64,000 nucleotides of DNA from Aphis gossypii (taxonomy: Eukaryota; Arthropoda; Insecta; Hemiptera; Aphididae). The position numbers and the translations under genes were made by a program. Position 1 is the stretch's first letter; each line of letters opens with the position of its first letter. Of the stretch, positions 53,101-64,000 are shown piece by piece. The DNA is taken from positions 3,928,695 through 3,992,694 of the forward strand of contig NC_065533.1 in assembly GCF_020184175.1 (NCBI RefSeq), read 5' to 3'. The notes under the pieces were generated by a model. It was not told the DNA's origin, did no database searches, and saw nothing but the letters and a program-made list of their open reading frames with translations.

Positions 53101-56100
53101 TTTCTTAATTTTGATTACAATTTGAACTACTATAGAATACGAATACTAGATTGATATTTAGTGATAAAAACTTAAATGTTTAATTACTTTATAGGATCAC
53201 AGTCGTAATATTTGGAAAACATCGCTAGACCAGACAAACTTGTTAAAAGAGATATTACCACTACTAGCGGTAAACTACACCACAGCGCAGTAACGGCAGT
53301 CTTATAGTCTTTCATAGTTAAAAACCTCTGTATTTGTGTTTGATTTACAGCATACAAAGAAATCTGAGTGAAAAACCCTCCAATTAGTATACTAAACCAA
53401 CTGTGCCTTACTGTTGGATCGATGTTGAAACTGTAATAGATAAATATATATTGTTACATTTATAATTTTAAAAATATGTAGTTTTTCAATTTTGTATTAA
53501 GGTAAGGTATTGACATACTTTCTAGAAAGAATTATACAAAAATCAGAGTAATGAAATCCAAACTTAAATATACTCACTAGTCTATTTTAGCAACAACTTA
53601 TTTTTTAAATAATTTAAAAATAAAATTGAGGTGATTTAAAACTTTTAATTTTAAAAGTTCTGTTTTATTACATTTTTGTAAACATTTAAAAAATTTCAGT
53701 TTGACATAAACAATTAAGCTATTTAGTAACGCTTACTACGATTTATCATAAATTAATGCTTTAAAACATATTTTATCTATACATATATAAATAGTATTAA
53801 ATAAATGTGTATTTACTTTCCAAAATTAATACGCCCATATTTATTGGAAATTTCCAAAATTTCCGATAGACCACCAGTTTCATACAAAGCGACCCCAATA
53901 ACTGCAATTACCGACGCGTACATAAGAAGTGACTAGAATTAAGAAAACAATATTATATATGACATTTTATAATAATTACGGATAAATAGTACACTAACAA
54001 ATAACAATTATTGAAGAAAAATAATAGTGACATTTACTTGTAATAAATCCGTTAAAATGACTGCTTTTATTCCACCCATTGTAGAATAGAACACACACAC
54101 CACTCCCACAAGTACAATGGAAGCAGACTGAGGTAATCCGGTTACAGCTTCTAAAGTCAGCGCTGGGACATACAATACGATCGCCATGTACATTATCATT
54201 TGTATACTGAACGCCAATGACGTGATTATTCGCGTTAAACGTCCAAATCGTATTTCTAAGTACTGCGAATGTTGAACAGTGTAATTACATATTTTTATAT
54301 TTTGTAACTATATTATAATATTCATGGTCTACCTCATAAAGAGACAAGTTTCCGAGTTTGAAGAAAACCGGCAGATATAAATAACCTATTACGGGAGTGG
54401 CAATCATGTATGAAAAAATTATGACAGAAAACTGGGTACCACGAGTATATACTTCTGAGCTCAAACCAAACATCGATATCGCAGTTATGAAACTGGCCAT
54501 CAAAGAAAAAGCAACTGGAAAAATACTCTGATTCTTATCACCCAACATGTACTCCTGTAAATATATAAATTAACATAAAAGTATGAAAACAAAATGTAAT
54601 GATTGTGAATGGTTTTTTTTTAATTATTTAAAATATACGATTTTACATTATTTAAATTCTTAATATAAGGTGTAAAATAAAATAATTTAGTTTAAATATC
54701 AATGAAAACGATTGAACATCACATAATTTATATACTTTTTTTTAAAATATACTCGTATAAGCGACAAACAAGTTAAAGAATTAACTTATTAATAAGGAAA
54801 ATATAACATAAGGAAAATGCACATTTTAATGGATATTGACGTCAAAGTAAAAAGTAAATTAAAATAAATTACGTTCAAAAAGCTTAAAAAAAAAAAATAA
54901 ATAAAAATATGTGATTTATTTAGTTTTAGTTTTGATTGTTGTGTACTCGCGTGTTGATATAAATGTATAAAATATACAGTTTTAATTTCTTAACAGCAAA
55001 CTTTATTTTTAATAATTAACTTTTTTGGAAATTTAATCATTCACACAATATTCAACTATTCTACATTTTTGATATTTTAAATTACAACCTATATTTTTAA
55101 TTTAGAGGTAACAACCATTTTACTTGGTCAAGAATTACTAGGGATGTAATTTAAGTTAAAAAAACTTATTTATAAAAAGAAAAAACATTGGTTGTGCAAC
55201 ATCGTTTTTAATTTTTTGATATTACTATTATAAAAATAGTCGTTATCGTTAAAATTCATAATTTTTGTATTTTAAAACTTGAATAACTTTGTTAGTTCTG
55301 ATATCCAAAAATAACAATGTTGCATAACCTAAAATCTTCCCTTTCTTGTGTAAAAATTTAGTTTGACTACAACCTAAATGTGGTCCTTGCCGTGTGAAAA
55401 CGTTTTTACTATGTTTCATATTTGTAAGATGATTGACGAAAACAACGTATGTAGGTAAAACGTACTCTTAATAACCGATTAAAGATTAAGATTCTGAAAA
55501 TATTTATGAATTAACATTAGTTGTTTGACTCAATTTAAATAAAGTTAAATAAAGCTCCTAGAAGTTTTCGATTTGTTTTAAAATATTATCTATTTAAAGG
55601 TGTTATGAATCTATTTTTTGATATTTAACGATATTGACAGAAAGAAGTTATTAAATCTAAAGTTATGAACGTTGTTATAATAATATATACATATACATTA
55701 TTATAATAACTAAATACCTACTAATTATGTAATAAATGCAAGACTTTTATAAAACATTTCAGTGAAATACTGTAATACTAAGTAATTGATAACATACCAT
55801 GAAATATACTTATTGATATACATAAGGTGATAGATCGTTTCCGTTCAAAATCGTTTTTTGTATACAATTATATATTATTATTGAATTCAAATTTAATACA
55901 CCCATAACAGTGACCCATTCATCATCTAGTATACAGTAAAACAGTATCCACAAGTCTAACTTTTTAATATTATGATTTGGATATTTCAAATTTGTCAGTT
56001 GTGTACACAATTTCCATCAGGACCACCTGTACTGATTACTGATATTTTTGTCGTGAGAAAAGGGTTTATTGAAAATTAATTGAAATAAATGTATTTGATT

Positions 56101-56307
56101 CAGTGTTATAGTTATATTTGATAAAAATACAACGTATTCTACGAAATCAAAAATTAAAACCGTCGATTGTAGCCTAACGTTGTGGATGAAAATAATTACC
56201 TGCGTAGTCTTCTGTTTGCCACCGGTAAATCGGTAGTACACACCGATCGAGGCAGACATTATCAACATTATTCCAAACACGACGTAGTCAGCAACTCCCA
56301 ACGCCAT
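50134..56307 (-). CDS. SLC5-family sodium/solute symporter (multivitamin/monocarboxylate transporter-like), nine exons
   Basis: Exons in transcript order: 56307-56200, 54554-54333, 54262-54038, 53932-53817, 53430-53188, 52017-51843, 51763-51551, 50979-50825, 50338-50134. All eight introns are GT-AG, reading frame is kept throughout, and the total is 1662 nt, or 553 aa plus stop. The start has a good context (ttcaccATGG). The family's usual length is about 550-650 aa, so it looks complete. Landmarks: DYVVFGIMLIMSASIGVYYR (TM1, residues 7-26) and GGKQKTTQ; FPVAFSLMASFITAI and SSEVYTRGTQ (exon 2); IVLYVPALTLEAVTGLP and STMGGIKAVILTDLLQ (exon 3); AVNQTQIQRFLTMKD (exon 5); LFIAGIFSSAMSSVSPILNS then MEDYIK (exon 6); LQSALTIFGVIGGPVLAVFT (exon 7). 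These are characteristic of insect SLC5A6/SLC5A8-like proteins in the plasma membrane that couple Na+ entry to uptake of organic anions or vitamins. The substrate cannot be read from sequence. The C-terminus is short and basic (KRRDRD). No frameshift or missing block is seen. Confidence 0.93.
52299..52440 (+). repeat. Dispersed repeat, copy B, inside an SLC5 intron
   Basis: Collinear similarity to 23715-23810 (tatacga.aaacgattct.agc, then atagctattt). It lies in the 1170-bp intron between exons 5 and 6 of the transporter, which is longer than most of the gene's other introns, so insertion may explain part of that length. Related sequence may continue to about 52960. Confidence 0.45.
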
Positions 56308-56545
56308 GGTGAAAACACGGTTACTGTTATTACACCAGTTTGAGGAATTATAATATTATCACGTTCGCGTCGGAAACCCACATGGAAATAATTTGAACTG
56401 CTACAGTAGTGTTTCGTTTGATAGTGTCATTTTGTATGGTGGGGCGTATTAAATTAACATATAATTATCTGATAATTATATTCACTATTCCATATACTTT
56501 ATGAGCTAACGCACGCGGAGTCGTGTTCCGACAGATTCGTTGACA

Positions 56546-56550
56546 ACTGA
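56546..56550 (-). promoter_or_regulatory. Candidate initiator (TCAGT) for the SLC5 gene
   Basis: A TCAGT arthropod-type initiator on the minus strand, about 240 nt upstream of the ATG. The bases just downstream (gttgtcaacgaatctgtcgg) are less AT-rich than the surroundings, as expected for a 5' untranslated region. No TATA box is evident. The site sits in the palindrome actgatcagt, so the motif occurs on both strands. Confidence 0.3.
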
Positions 56551-59500
56551 TCAGTTTGTTTTTTTTTTTTTTATTATGAACGATTAATTGGATTATAGTA
56601 TAGGCAACTTTAGTGAGTGTTTGCGTGTTTCATTAAAAATAGTATTTTAGTGAACAATACACGTGTATACAGGGTTACATTATTCTATGGTTACAATAAA
56701 AAAAAAGGTTATTTATACAATTTATATAACACATAGATGTATTTTTTCAAATGCTAAATAAGTATTGTTATCATTATACAAATCATATTCTTAAACATAG
56801 CAATAATACAATGATTAAGTTACTTATTATTATTTTAATAAAGTGGTCTGTTAATTTATATTTATACGTATATGTAAGCGTGATTTTTTTATAAAGAAAA
56901 TAACGTGTTACAGTAGTTTGTAATAAAATAAGTTCCTAGATGAAGGATAATAATACAAAGGATTTATTAAAATATAAAATTTTTAAAAATGTACAAAGGA
57001 AAAGTGTGTATAGAGTTTCATGGTAAATACTAAGTATTTAAACTACAAAGAAATTGTTTTAATTATATTTAATCAATATTTAATTTGACGTTAGTTAAAT
57101 TACATGATAAAAATAAATCATCCTGTATGTATTTTATATTTGCATAGTTATATGATATGTATAGTTTCATATACACTGAACAAATATATTACAATTGCAA
57201 TAAATATAGATAAGAAAAATTAAGTTTTTTATTCCTGTGAAATAAACTGTTATAAATAAACAGAAGATTAAAACCGATTTATGTTCACGGACATGAAATC
57301 GTATACCTACAAAAGTTTTAATCAACAGATTAGTGGATTAATTGGCTGTAGATTATTATTATATTAGTGTAATATTATGATTGAATAAGACGTAAAGCAA
57401 GCATATTCGTTTTAATATAACCACAAAATGTTTTTATTTTATACATTTGAAATAAGGATACCTATTGTAGCAAATCCTACGTATATATGAATTTTTAACT
57501 GTGATAATGTGCTAAAAACCTTAAAAAACACAAAATTACGAATACTTTGAACAGGTAACTCTAATTGAAAATATTTGTAAAAATCAAGAGGAACGAATAG
57601 TTCACAATAATTGTATTAATAACATGAAAATAACAATTAACTATCTTGTGTGATAAAATTGAAAAAATCTCAACAAACCAAGTTAAGTTATCGATTTGGT
57701 TGTGATATCGCAACAGTATCGCTTAATAATATATTATAATTATTATTTTTATGAAAAACAAAATATTATATCCAATGACGTACTTCATAGGTGGTAATGG
57801 TGGTATAAAATATGAATTACTATTAATAATTAGTTAATAATAATAATGTATGATAGTATTGTATTGTATATAATATAGGCAATTGACATTAATAAAATAC
57901 ACAGAATATTAATTAATACAAATTAATGATAAGGTGACGTTTTATGTGCACAATAGAGATATTTAACGTAGAAATACATAATTCTTTAGTTAATTTAAAA
58001 CGAGATAACTTCATTGATACTAATGACCGAAATCATAGGACCATTAAAAAAATTAATCTTAAATCAGAACGATTTTGTAAACGTGTATTTGTGTATTCGT
58101 GAAAACCTTAACCTATACCAACTTAATAATTGGTGTACCTTATTAGCTATTACACTATCTACTTATCTTTACCATTTCAAAAATATAAAGAGTACCTAAT
58201 ACTTAATTATACTATATTATTTAAAATAATACAATAGTGTCGACAAATATATCTATCACAGAATTTTCTTTAAATGACATAATATATTGATTACAATGTT
58301 ATGATAATTCATTACTTTTTTCTGATATTTAATAAATTCGATGTAATATAAGATTTTGAAAACAATTATTTTGAAAAATTATTTATAATATCATTATTCA
58401 ATAAAAGTGCACATTTTTTATTTAACATTTGATTTAGACTAATTAATTTCCTGTTTAAAATAACATTTTTAGAAATATTAATAGTTATTAAAATATTCTG
58501 CTTTAAAGTATTCAACTAAAACAGCATTTAACTCGAAAAATAAATAAAAAATAAATAAAAACAAATAAAAGCGATAAAATAATTAGTTTTTACTTGACAT
58601 TAACTTATGTACAAATAAATAATGCTATTCAAAAAAACCTTAATACTTTTGGATAAACTAAATATTACACCTAAAATAATTACTATATTTATTTAGTGGT
58701 AGATAAGATCTAATACTCTAAATATTTAAAATAATTTACAGAATCCAGAATAAATGAGTTCTAGAGTTTTCAATTATATCGTACTCGTAAAATATACTTA
58801 AAAGTATAAAATTAATTTGAAAATCACTAACATTTCTAATCTTGTTTTAAATTAAACACTATTTAAATTATCATATTAAAACTAACTACTATTTCATAAC
58901 ATTATACAATATTAATTATTTTTATCAGTTTGTGAACGTTTATTTTATATTAATATAATTATTAAAATAATTAACATTATATATTTAATGTGCCCTAATA
59001 TGATAACTGTATCACTTGAGAAATTATTTTACATTATTAACTAACAAGACATAATGAATATAATATTTATTAAAATGGTTCTATCTTTAACCCATATATT
59101 CTCCTTGTAGTTCATGAATCTTGATAGGTTCCGGTGATTAAAACTTAATTTTACTCAAACTTCACGACTTCACGAGTTCTATTTTAGTTAAATCGAACGT
59201 AAATGCACAACGTTTTTAGGAACCACATACATATAGGTACATGTAATCCTTACTAAAATAATATTATTAATATGAAATTGTAATTAAAAGCATAACTTAC
59301 AACCAATCGCTGAATGATAATATTATATATTGAAAGCAATGTTGGTTATACATCGGAAATTCGTCGGAAATAGGTGCCATTACGTACTCTCGGATGTGGA
59401 TATATCCGTAACATTTTGAATCCACCCACTTGCGATGTGATGAAACACATCAATATCAAACTATTACTATGACGTTTTTATTTATTTATTTTTTTTTATG

Positions 59501-61919
59501 TATATTAATTAAAAAGTAACGTTTCCGATTCGATGATTAATGCGGGGTATAGTGATTTAAAATAGGAGTAACATTTGAGAGAACTAGAAGACTTCTGTGA
59601 TGGGTTGTGTATGGTAATTTATTATGACCTGTCATTATTGACTTTAAAGAATTATGAATTAAACGATGGTACTTTATCTATTTTATATTTACGTGATGTT
59701 TTAATTGTATGCTGTAATATTACAATGGAGGATTTCAAATTTAATTTTAGTTTATTCGTTATTGTTAAATTCTAAAAAACAAAAACGTTAACGGAATGTT
59801 TTAAATTTTTGAATGAAATGTAGGTATGAGAAGGATACCATGTCACGTAAAGAGGTCGAGAGTTTTTGAGTGGCATAAAATGTTTAATGAGTAGTAGAAG
59901 AAAGTACGAAATGAAAAGCATCCGTGAAGTTCTAGGCAATACCAACAACTAGCGTAAACATCGAAGACCATTAAAAACGTCTTTGTTACGAAATTGTGTA
60001 AGAAAAGGAATAGTTTTACACATTTTTTAAAACTTGTATAAAATAATACATTATATTTTACATCATGATGATAATATTGTTATTATACATTAGGTCTAAA
60101 ATGATATCTCATCATACGTAATAATTATTTTATTTTCGCTAAATAATGACAACCCTGTATTATAACAATAAAATATTTGTTTTTTGAGGAACTAAAAAAT
60201 CTATATGTGAGGATCTCTTTAAAACTCCAAAATTTCAAAATTCACACCTACTCTGCAGTGTGACGAATGTACAGTGAAAATGTAAGTCTCCATCTATCAT
60301 ATTATTGTTGAATGTGATTTGATCATAATAGTCAATGAAACAGTCAGTTAGAAATTCTTTATTTTATGTAATATATAAACAAAATAAGTATAATATAATA
60401 ATTGAATAATTATTTGTATACACATTTTAAATTGGAGATTTTTTCTAGAATTCGTTCAGTGGTGGCTAATTAATTTTATATGTTTGCGCCTCAAAACCAA
60501 TAAACTGCATGCGTCAGCGGTGATTTGAATGTAATGATTTACATTAAGTTTATTATGATGTTGACAAAAACTACAGTTTTTTTATTAAAAAAATTGATAT
60601 ATATATAGTGAGTTTTTTCAGTGTACATTATTTAGAGTATGTTAGTATAATTTCATATACACCGATCTCCAGACTCTGAAAATACATGAATAGTCATCAG
60701 TTTTTTAATTTTTCTATTTATAATACAATATTTATATGAAAGTATTGTACACCCACGAATTGCATGATGACAACATATTCTTTGTCAGATACTCGTAAAC
60801 TATATATAATGAAATATACACGATTTATGTGCAAACAACTTTAATATGACTATAATATAATCTCAGTTATTTAGTTAGTAAATATTGATTATTTAATTTC
60901 AATAAGCAATGGATGGAAGTCACTGACATGGATAAGGGAAACTGGCCTTTCGTTATTGACATTGTATTCTTAAGTTTATTTTAAAAATTGCAGTTTTTGA
61001 ATAGTTATACAAACGTCTGTATAACTATCGTAATAATGGTCTATGATTTGGGATTAATTATTTATTTATGTCAACGATTTGTCACATATTGTATTTTTTC
61101 TGAACAATTTAACCAAGTACTATAAGTTGTTATATTATTTATGAACAAAAATCTTTATTTAGATTAACTATAGAGCTATGTTTACCCACAAAACTTAAGG
61201 GACTAAAGAACATAAATTTAATTTAAAAAAAAATCTTAACTTACTCTTAAAAAATAGAATATTTTTCATAATTATTTTTAAAACAGAAAACGCGAATTAC
61301 GCTTGGGAAATTTTTAAATTAGAGTTTAGAATGGTATGAATTTGACTTGATATTTTAACCATAATATATATATATAAAAAAAAAAAAAATTGGAAAGATA
61401 TTACTAAACGGAATACTTCCCGTGTACATATCTTATTGAAATGATGATGACTGCGTCGAGAACACTATAAATTAAATGTAACATCAAAAGCTTCCGTAAG
61501 GTGTCACTATGGAATACGCAAAATTTCGAATCGTTTAGTTCATTACACAAGTATGCAAGGAATACACAATGCATAAAACCTAGCCGTTAATTCAATTTAT
61601 GATAATTTCTACAGATGAAAGTAACTAACCAATCATAATCTATTAAGTTAATTTACAACTGTAATGAATAATAAAGTACTTAGTAATATTTCTTATCACC
61701 TAATAAATAGTAATATTATTGTGACGTAAATGTAATTTTTTAAAGGTTTTTCGTATTATAAACAAGATATATATATATGTATATTCAATTTAACATTATT
61801 AACTATTTAAATTTGTTTAAGCACTTTATTTTTATTATATAATATATAATATCATATATATATATAAATTCATGGTAAACTAAAAAACAAAAAACAAATG
61901 AGCATATGTTTATTAAATA
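56551..61919. other. AT-rich DNA upstream of the SLC5 gene, no gene seen
   Basis: Only AT filler, short chance frames (58014-58199, 59575-59775) and small simple repeats are seen. Slightly more complex patches occur near 59.3-59.45 and 59.8-60.0 kb without recognisable content. Confidence 0.5.
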
Positions 61920-62088
61920 CTAGCTGAATAACCCGGTTTCGCCCGTGTAAATTTTTTTGTGTTACCTATTATAACTTTTATTTTATCAGTTTTTATATTT
62001 ATTACAGTCTGCTTTTAGATGTTATGTTGATCCTAGATTGCCCATGTATAGTAATATTGTACTTTGTCGGCAAAAAATTACTTTACAT

Positions 62089-63039
62089 TGTAACGGTACA
62101 CGCTGTGACGTGTCACCGTTCCGTGTAAAAATAACGCTGACGATTTTTTGAGTAATCAACCTGTTTTTATTTCTATATAAATTAAAATCGATTATAATAA
62201 TTTATAGGGATATGATTCACGAACCCGAGACCGAACGGACTATAGGTTCGAGACCATTTGACACTTCGTGGATTATTAATTATGTGTTATACAATTACGG
62301 GTGGAGGTACGGATTGTCACGTCCGGCCCGCTCAAGTAAGTGGCGTTGGTTCGTGGGTCCGTCCGGGTAGCGTGGCCTAAGCAGGCGCGCTTGGGGGGAC
62401 TTTTTATGTGTGTGTCACTATATGGTACGATGGGCCTCGTAATGAGTTGGTGTTCCTCTATGTCCGGTGTTCAAGCCGCAGTCACGGATCTGTTGGCCGT
62501 AACGTCGAAAGCGTCGGTCTGGTGTCACGACGACTTCTGGATGTCCGGGTTATGGACGAGCGGTGTAGATGTTGATTCGGCGGTGTTGGTCGTAAGTTGT
62601 CGTCGAAAGGTTATGGCTGGTTTCGTAAATACACGCGGTGGCTTCTCCTTACTTCTGGCCGTCGAAGGTGTGCTGTTACGCAGGTCTTGATGGCTTGAAG
62701 TGTGGAGAAAGAGTTGTTCTTTGGTCGGTCAGTGTACCCGTATTTATACGGTTTGACCGACCTCTGTACGTGTGTCATTGGATCTGGTCGTACCGTTGGA
62801 CGAGTGAAACTGACATCGTTCATGAGGTCGCTAGATGCTAACCGTGTTGTTTTCCCTCGGCTTTAATATAAAACTTGCTTGTGGAAACTCGCATCATTCA
62901 TATGTGTTTGTGTTATCATGCGTGTTGCGTTTCCTTGCCTAACACTTGTTCATTATTCAATCATATTTTGGTCGTGAGAACGGCCGTTTTAGTATATGTT
63001 TATGGTAGTATTTAGTTATATGGTGTTTGTACCGTATCA
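62089..63039 (-). mobile_element. 951-bp LTR-like element (probable solo LTR) nested in the Helitron
   Basis: The ends are TGTAACGGTACA and, on the opposite strand, TGATACGGTACA, so the element has TG...CA termini and 12-bp inverted ends with two mismatches. It is flanked by the direct repeat ACAT (62085-62088 and 63040-63043). TG...CA ends with a 4-5-bp duplication are typical of LTR retrotransposons. The interior is much GC-richer than the surroundings. On the minus strand a TATA-box-like TATAAATA occurs near 62735-62745 followed by an ACACTGACC start-like site, and an AATAAA near 62163-62172; this order suits an LTR in minus orientation. No gag or pol is present, so a solo LTR formed by recombination is the simplest reading. 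The open frames within it (62340-62690 and others) are compositional. Confidence 0.7.
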
Positions 63040-63098
63040 ACATTATGGTGTTATAAAAACCAAAAAAAAAATATTTATATTGACATATTTTATTCATC

Positions 63099-63455
63099 TC
63101 AATAACTCTTAATAAACAGTATTTTTGGTACTGCTAAAATAACCAAACTACTGGCAGATCTAACTCTAGAACATGTGACATAGAACTGTCCATGTGAAAA
63201 ACATTCTTCTCTCAAGACACAATCCCTGACATGCTCAATAATTGTCCTTGAGACTTATTAATAGTCATAATAAAGCAAACTTTGAGTGTGAATTGTATTC
63301 TTTTTAATTCAAAGGGATAATCAGTTGGAATCAAAGTTATTCTCGGGATTAAAACTATATCTCCTCTAGCGCTCCCAGTGATAACTCTAGCGTCTATTAC
63401 ATTTTTGTGCAGCGCTTTAACTTGCATTCTTGGTTCCCCTCTGATCCAAATTTTC
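63099..63455 (-). pseudogene. Helitron helicase (Pif1-like) C-terminal remnant
   Basis: Minus-strand translation shows QVKALHKNVIDARVITGSA, then IVLIPRITLIPTDYPFE, FKL-type continuation and the conserved MTINKSQGQ block. After a 1-base deletion follow CFSHGQFYVTCSRV and a short tail to a stop at 63099-63101. These are the last conserved motifs of the Pif1/RecD-like helicase domain that ends Helitron proteins ('TINKSQGQTL', 'HGQLYVA.SRV'). Upstream Walker motifs and the Rep domain are not in the window. The frameshift and an upstream stop show it is inactive. Confidence 0.85.
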
Positions 63456-63892
63456 CATACAGTTCATAATTGAGGTACACCCTAATAAATACCAAAAAAA
63501 ATTGTCTGGCTGCCACCAGCTCACATTCGACCACCATATTAATTATTTTTTATTAATTTGTAAGAATGTAAACAATTTTAGATAAGAATTAGAAATAATC
63601 TTACTTAAACTGGGGTGCGTATATGAAGACGCATTAATAATTAATATTCGAAAATAATATGTTAAAACACCTTGTCCTCGTGTATACGTAAATGCATAGG
63701 GTATTTTACGACTTCATGTTATCATGTTTTTATACATAATAATTAGCTGTAATAATAAAGTGATAAATGTGTTAACACATAAATCAAGTTTTTATAGCAA
63801 CCAAATATAAATATATATAAATATGAACAAAAATTATAAACAAAATTTCCATCGTAAATCTCAAAATCCCTGTTTGAGCAACCCTTTAAAAT

Positions 63893-64000
63893 GCGAATTT
63901 TGAAAAATCCTTTCTTATTGCATGGTGAAAATATGAGAAAAACCTCTATTCCAAATTTCAAGTCCGTACGTTGCGTAGTTTTTGAGGTACAGCGATCAGT
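63893..64000. repeat. Helitron 5'-side repeat, matching 13236-13350
   Basis: Shared blocks in the same order include ttcttattgca, gtgaaaatatgaga (tgaaaatatgagaa in the other copy), aacctct, ccaaatttcaagt, gtacgttgcg and cagcgatcagt. The window ends within the similarity. Confidence 0.8.

Larger units (their letters stand above)
61920..64000 (-). mobile_element. Helitron, minus orientation, cut by the window edge and split by an LTR-like insertion
   Basis: Read on the minus strand, the 3' end is cgggcgaaaccgggttattcagCTAG followed by T, fitting the Helitron rule of a CTRR end inserted before T. The right edge (63840-64000) matches the 5'-side Helitron repeat seen at 13.24-13.35 kb. Between them the minus strand encodes a helicase C-terminal remnant (63099-63455). 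A 951-bp element at 62089-63039 is inserted in the 3' non-coding part. Without it, the helicase stop lies only about 225 bp from the CTAG end, a sensible Helitron 3' layout. The 5' terminus lies beyond position 64000. Confidence 0.7.

Noticed and set aside
55810..56010. 66-codon minus ORF as an extra SLC5 exon
   Set aside because: It falls in intron 1. Exon 1 joins exon 2 in phase exactly as in the protein family (KTTQ then EYMLGD), leaving no missing residues for it to supply.
62200..62260. tRNA-like 'ggttcgagacc' motif
   Set aside because: It resembles a TpsiC arm sequence, but no acceptor stem or other arms could be folded around it; it lies inside the LTR-like element.
62340..62690. 116-codon plus-strand ORF as a gene
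   Set aside because: It lies wholly within the 951-bp LTR-like element, starts at a non-ATG codon, and competes with frames on the other strand; it reflects local GC richness.
1..64000. CRISPR arrays, rRNA, tRNA clusters or bacterial gene clusters
   Set aside because: No regularly spaced repeats, no rRNA or tRNA signatures and no bacterial-style gene packing were seen.

Overview
The window looks like a gene-poor, AT-rich insect chromosome segment, most likely from an aphid or a close hemipteran relative. I infer this from the very high A+T content, the short GT-AG introns of the one clear gene, and the style of the interspersed repeats. No sequence search was possible, so the species is not established. 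There are no bacterial-style operons, tRNAs, rRNAs or CRISPR arrays that I can see.

Only one intact protein-coding gene is convincing. It is a nine-exon, minus-strand SLC5-family sodium/solute symporter (about 553 aa, positions 50134-56307), in the multivitamin/monocarboxylate transporter subgroup. Every splice junction keeps frame. A second gene may begin near a strongly GC- and CpG-rich island at 16.7-18.25 kb (with a smaller GC-rich patch at 19.14-19.46 kb), which looks like the promoter and 5' exon region of a long-intron gene. No coding exon there is recognisable. Two tiny ORFs (20199-20318 and 33914-34012) are recorded as weak candidates.

The rest is mobile-element debris in AT-rich filler. 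From left to right: a pogo/Tigger-like remnant (5.56-6.11 kb); a decayed Helitron (about 12.1-13.4 kb); a palindromic foldback element (15.4-15.56 kb); a hAT transposase C-terminal remnant (24.1-24.6 kb); a LINE reverse-transcriptase remnant (27.1-27.4 kb); a hAT-type terminal fragment (29.7 kb); a complete 320-bp hAT MITE with an 8-bp target duplication (43.39-43.71 kb); a complete 1.2-kb MULE-like element with ~100-bp terminal inverted repeats and a perfect 9-bp target duplication (47.30-48.51 kb); and, at the right edge, a Helitron (61.92 to beyond 64.0 kb) interrupted by a 951-bp LTR-like element with TG...CA ends and a 4-bp target duplication (62.089-63.039 kb).

I saw no new multi-gene system. 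The most informative observations are the exact boundaries of the MULE, hAT and nested LTR-in-Helitron insertions, the CpG-rich putative promoter, and the complete exon model of the transporter.
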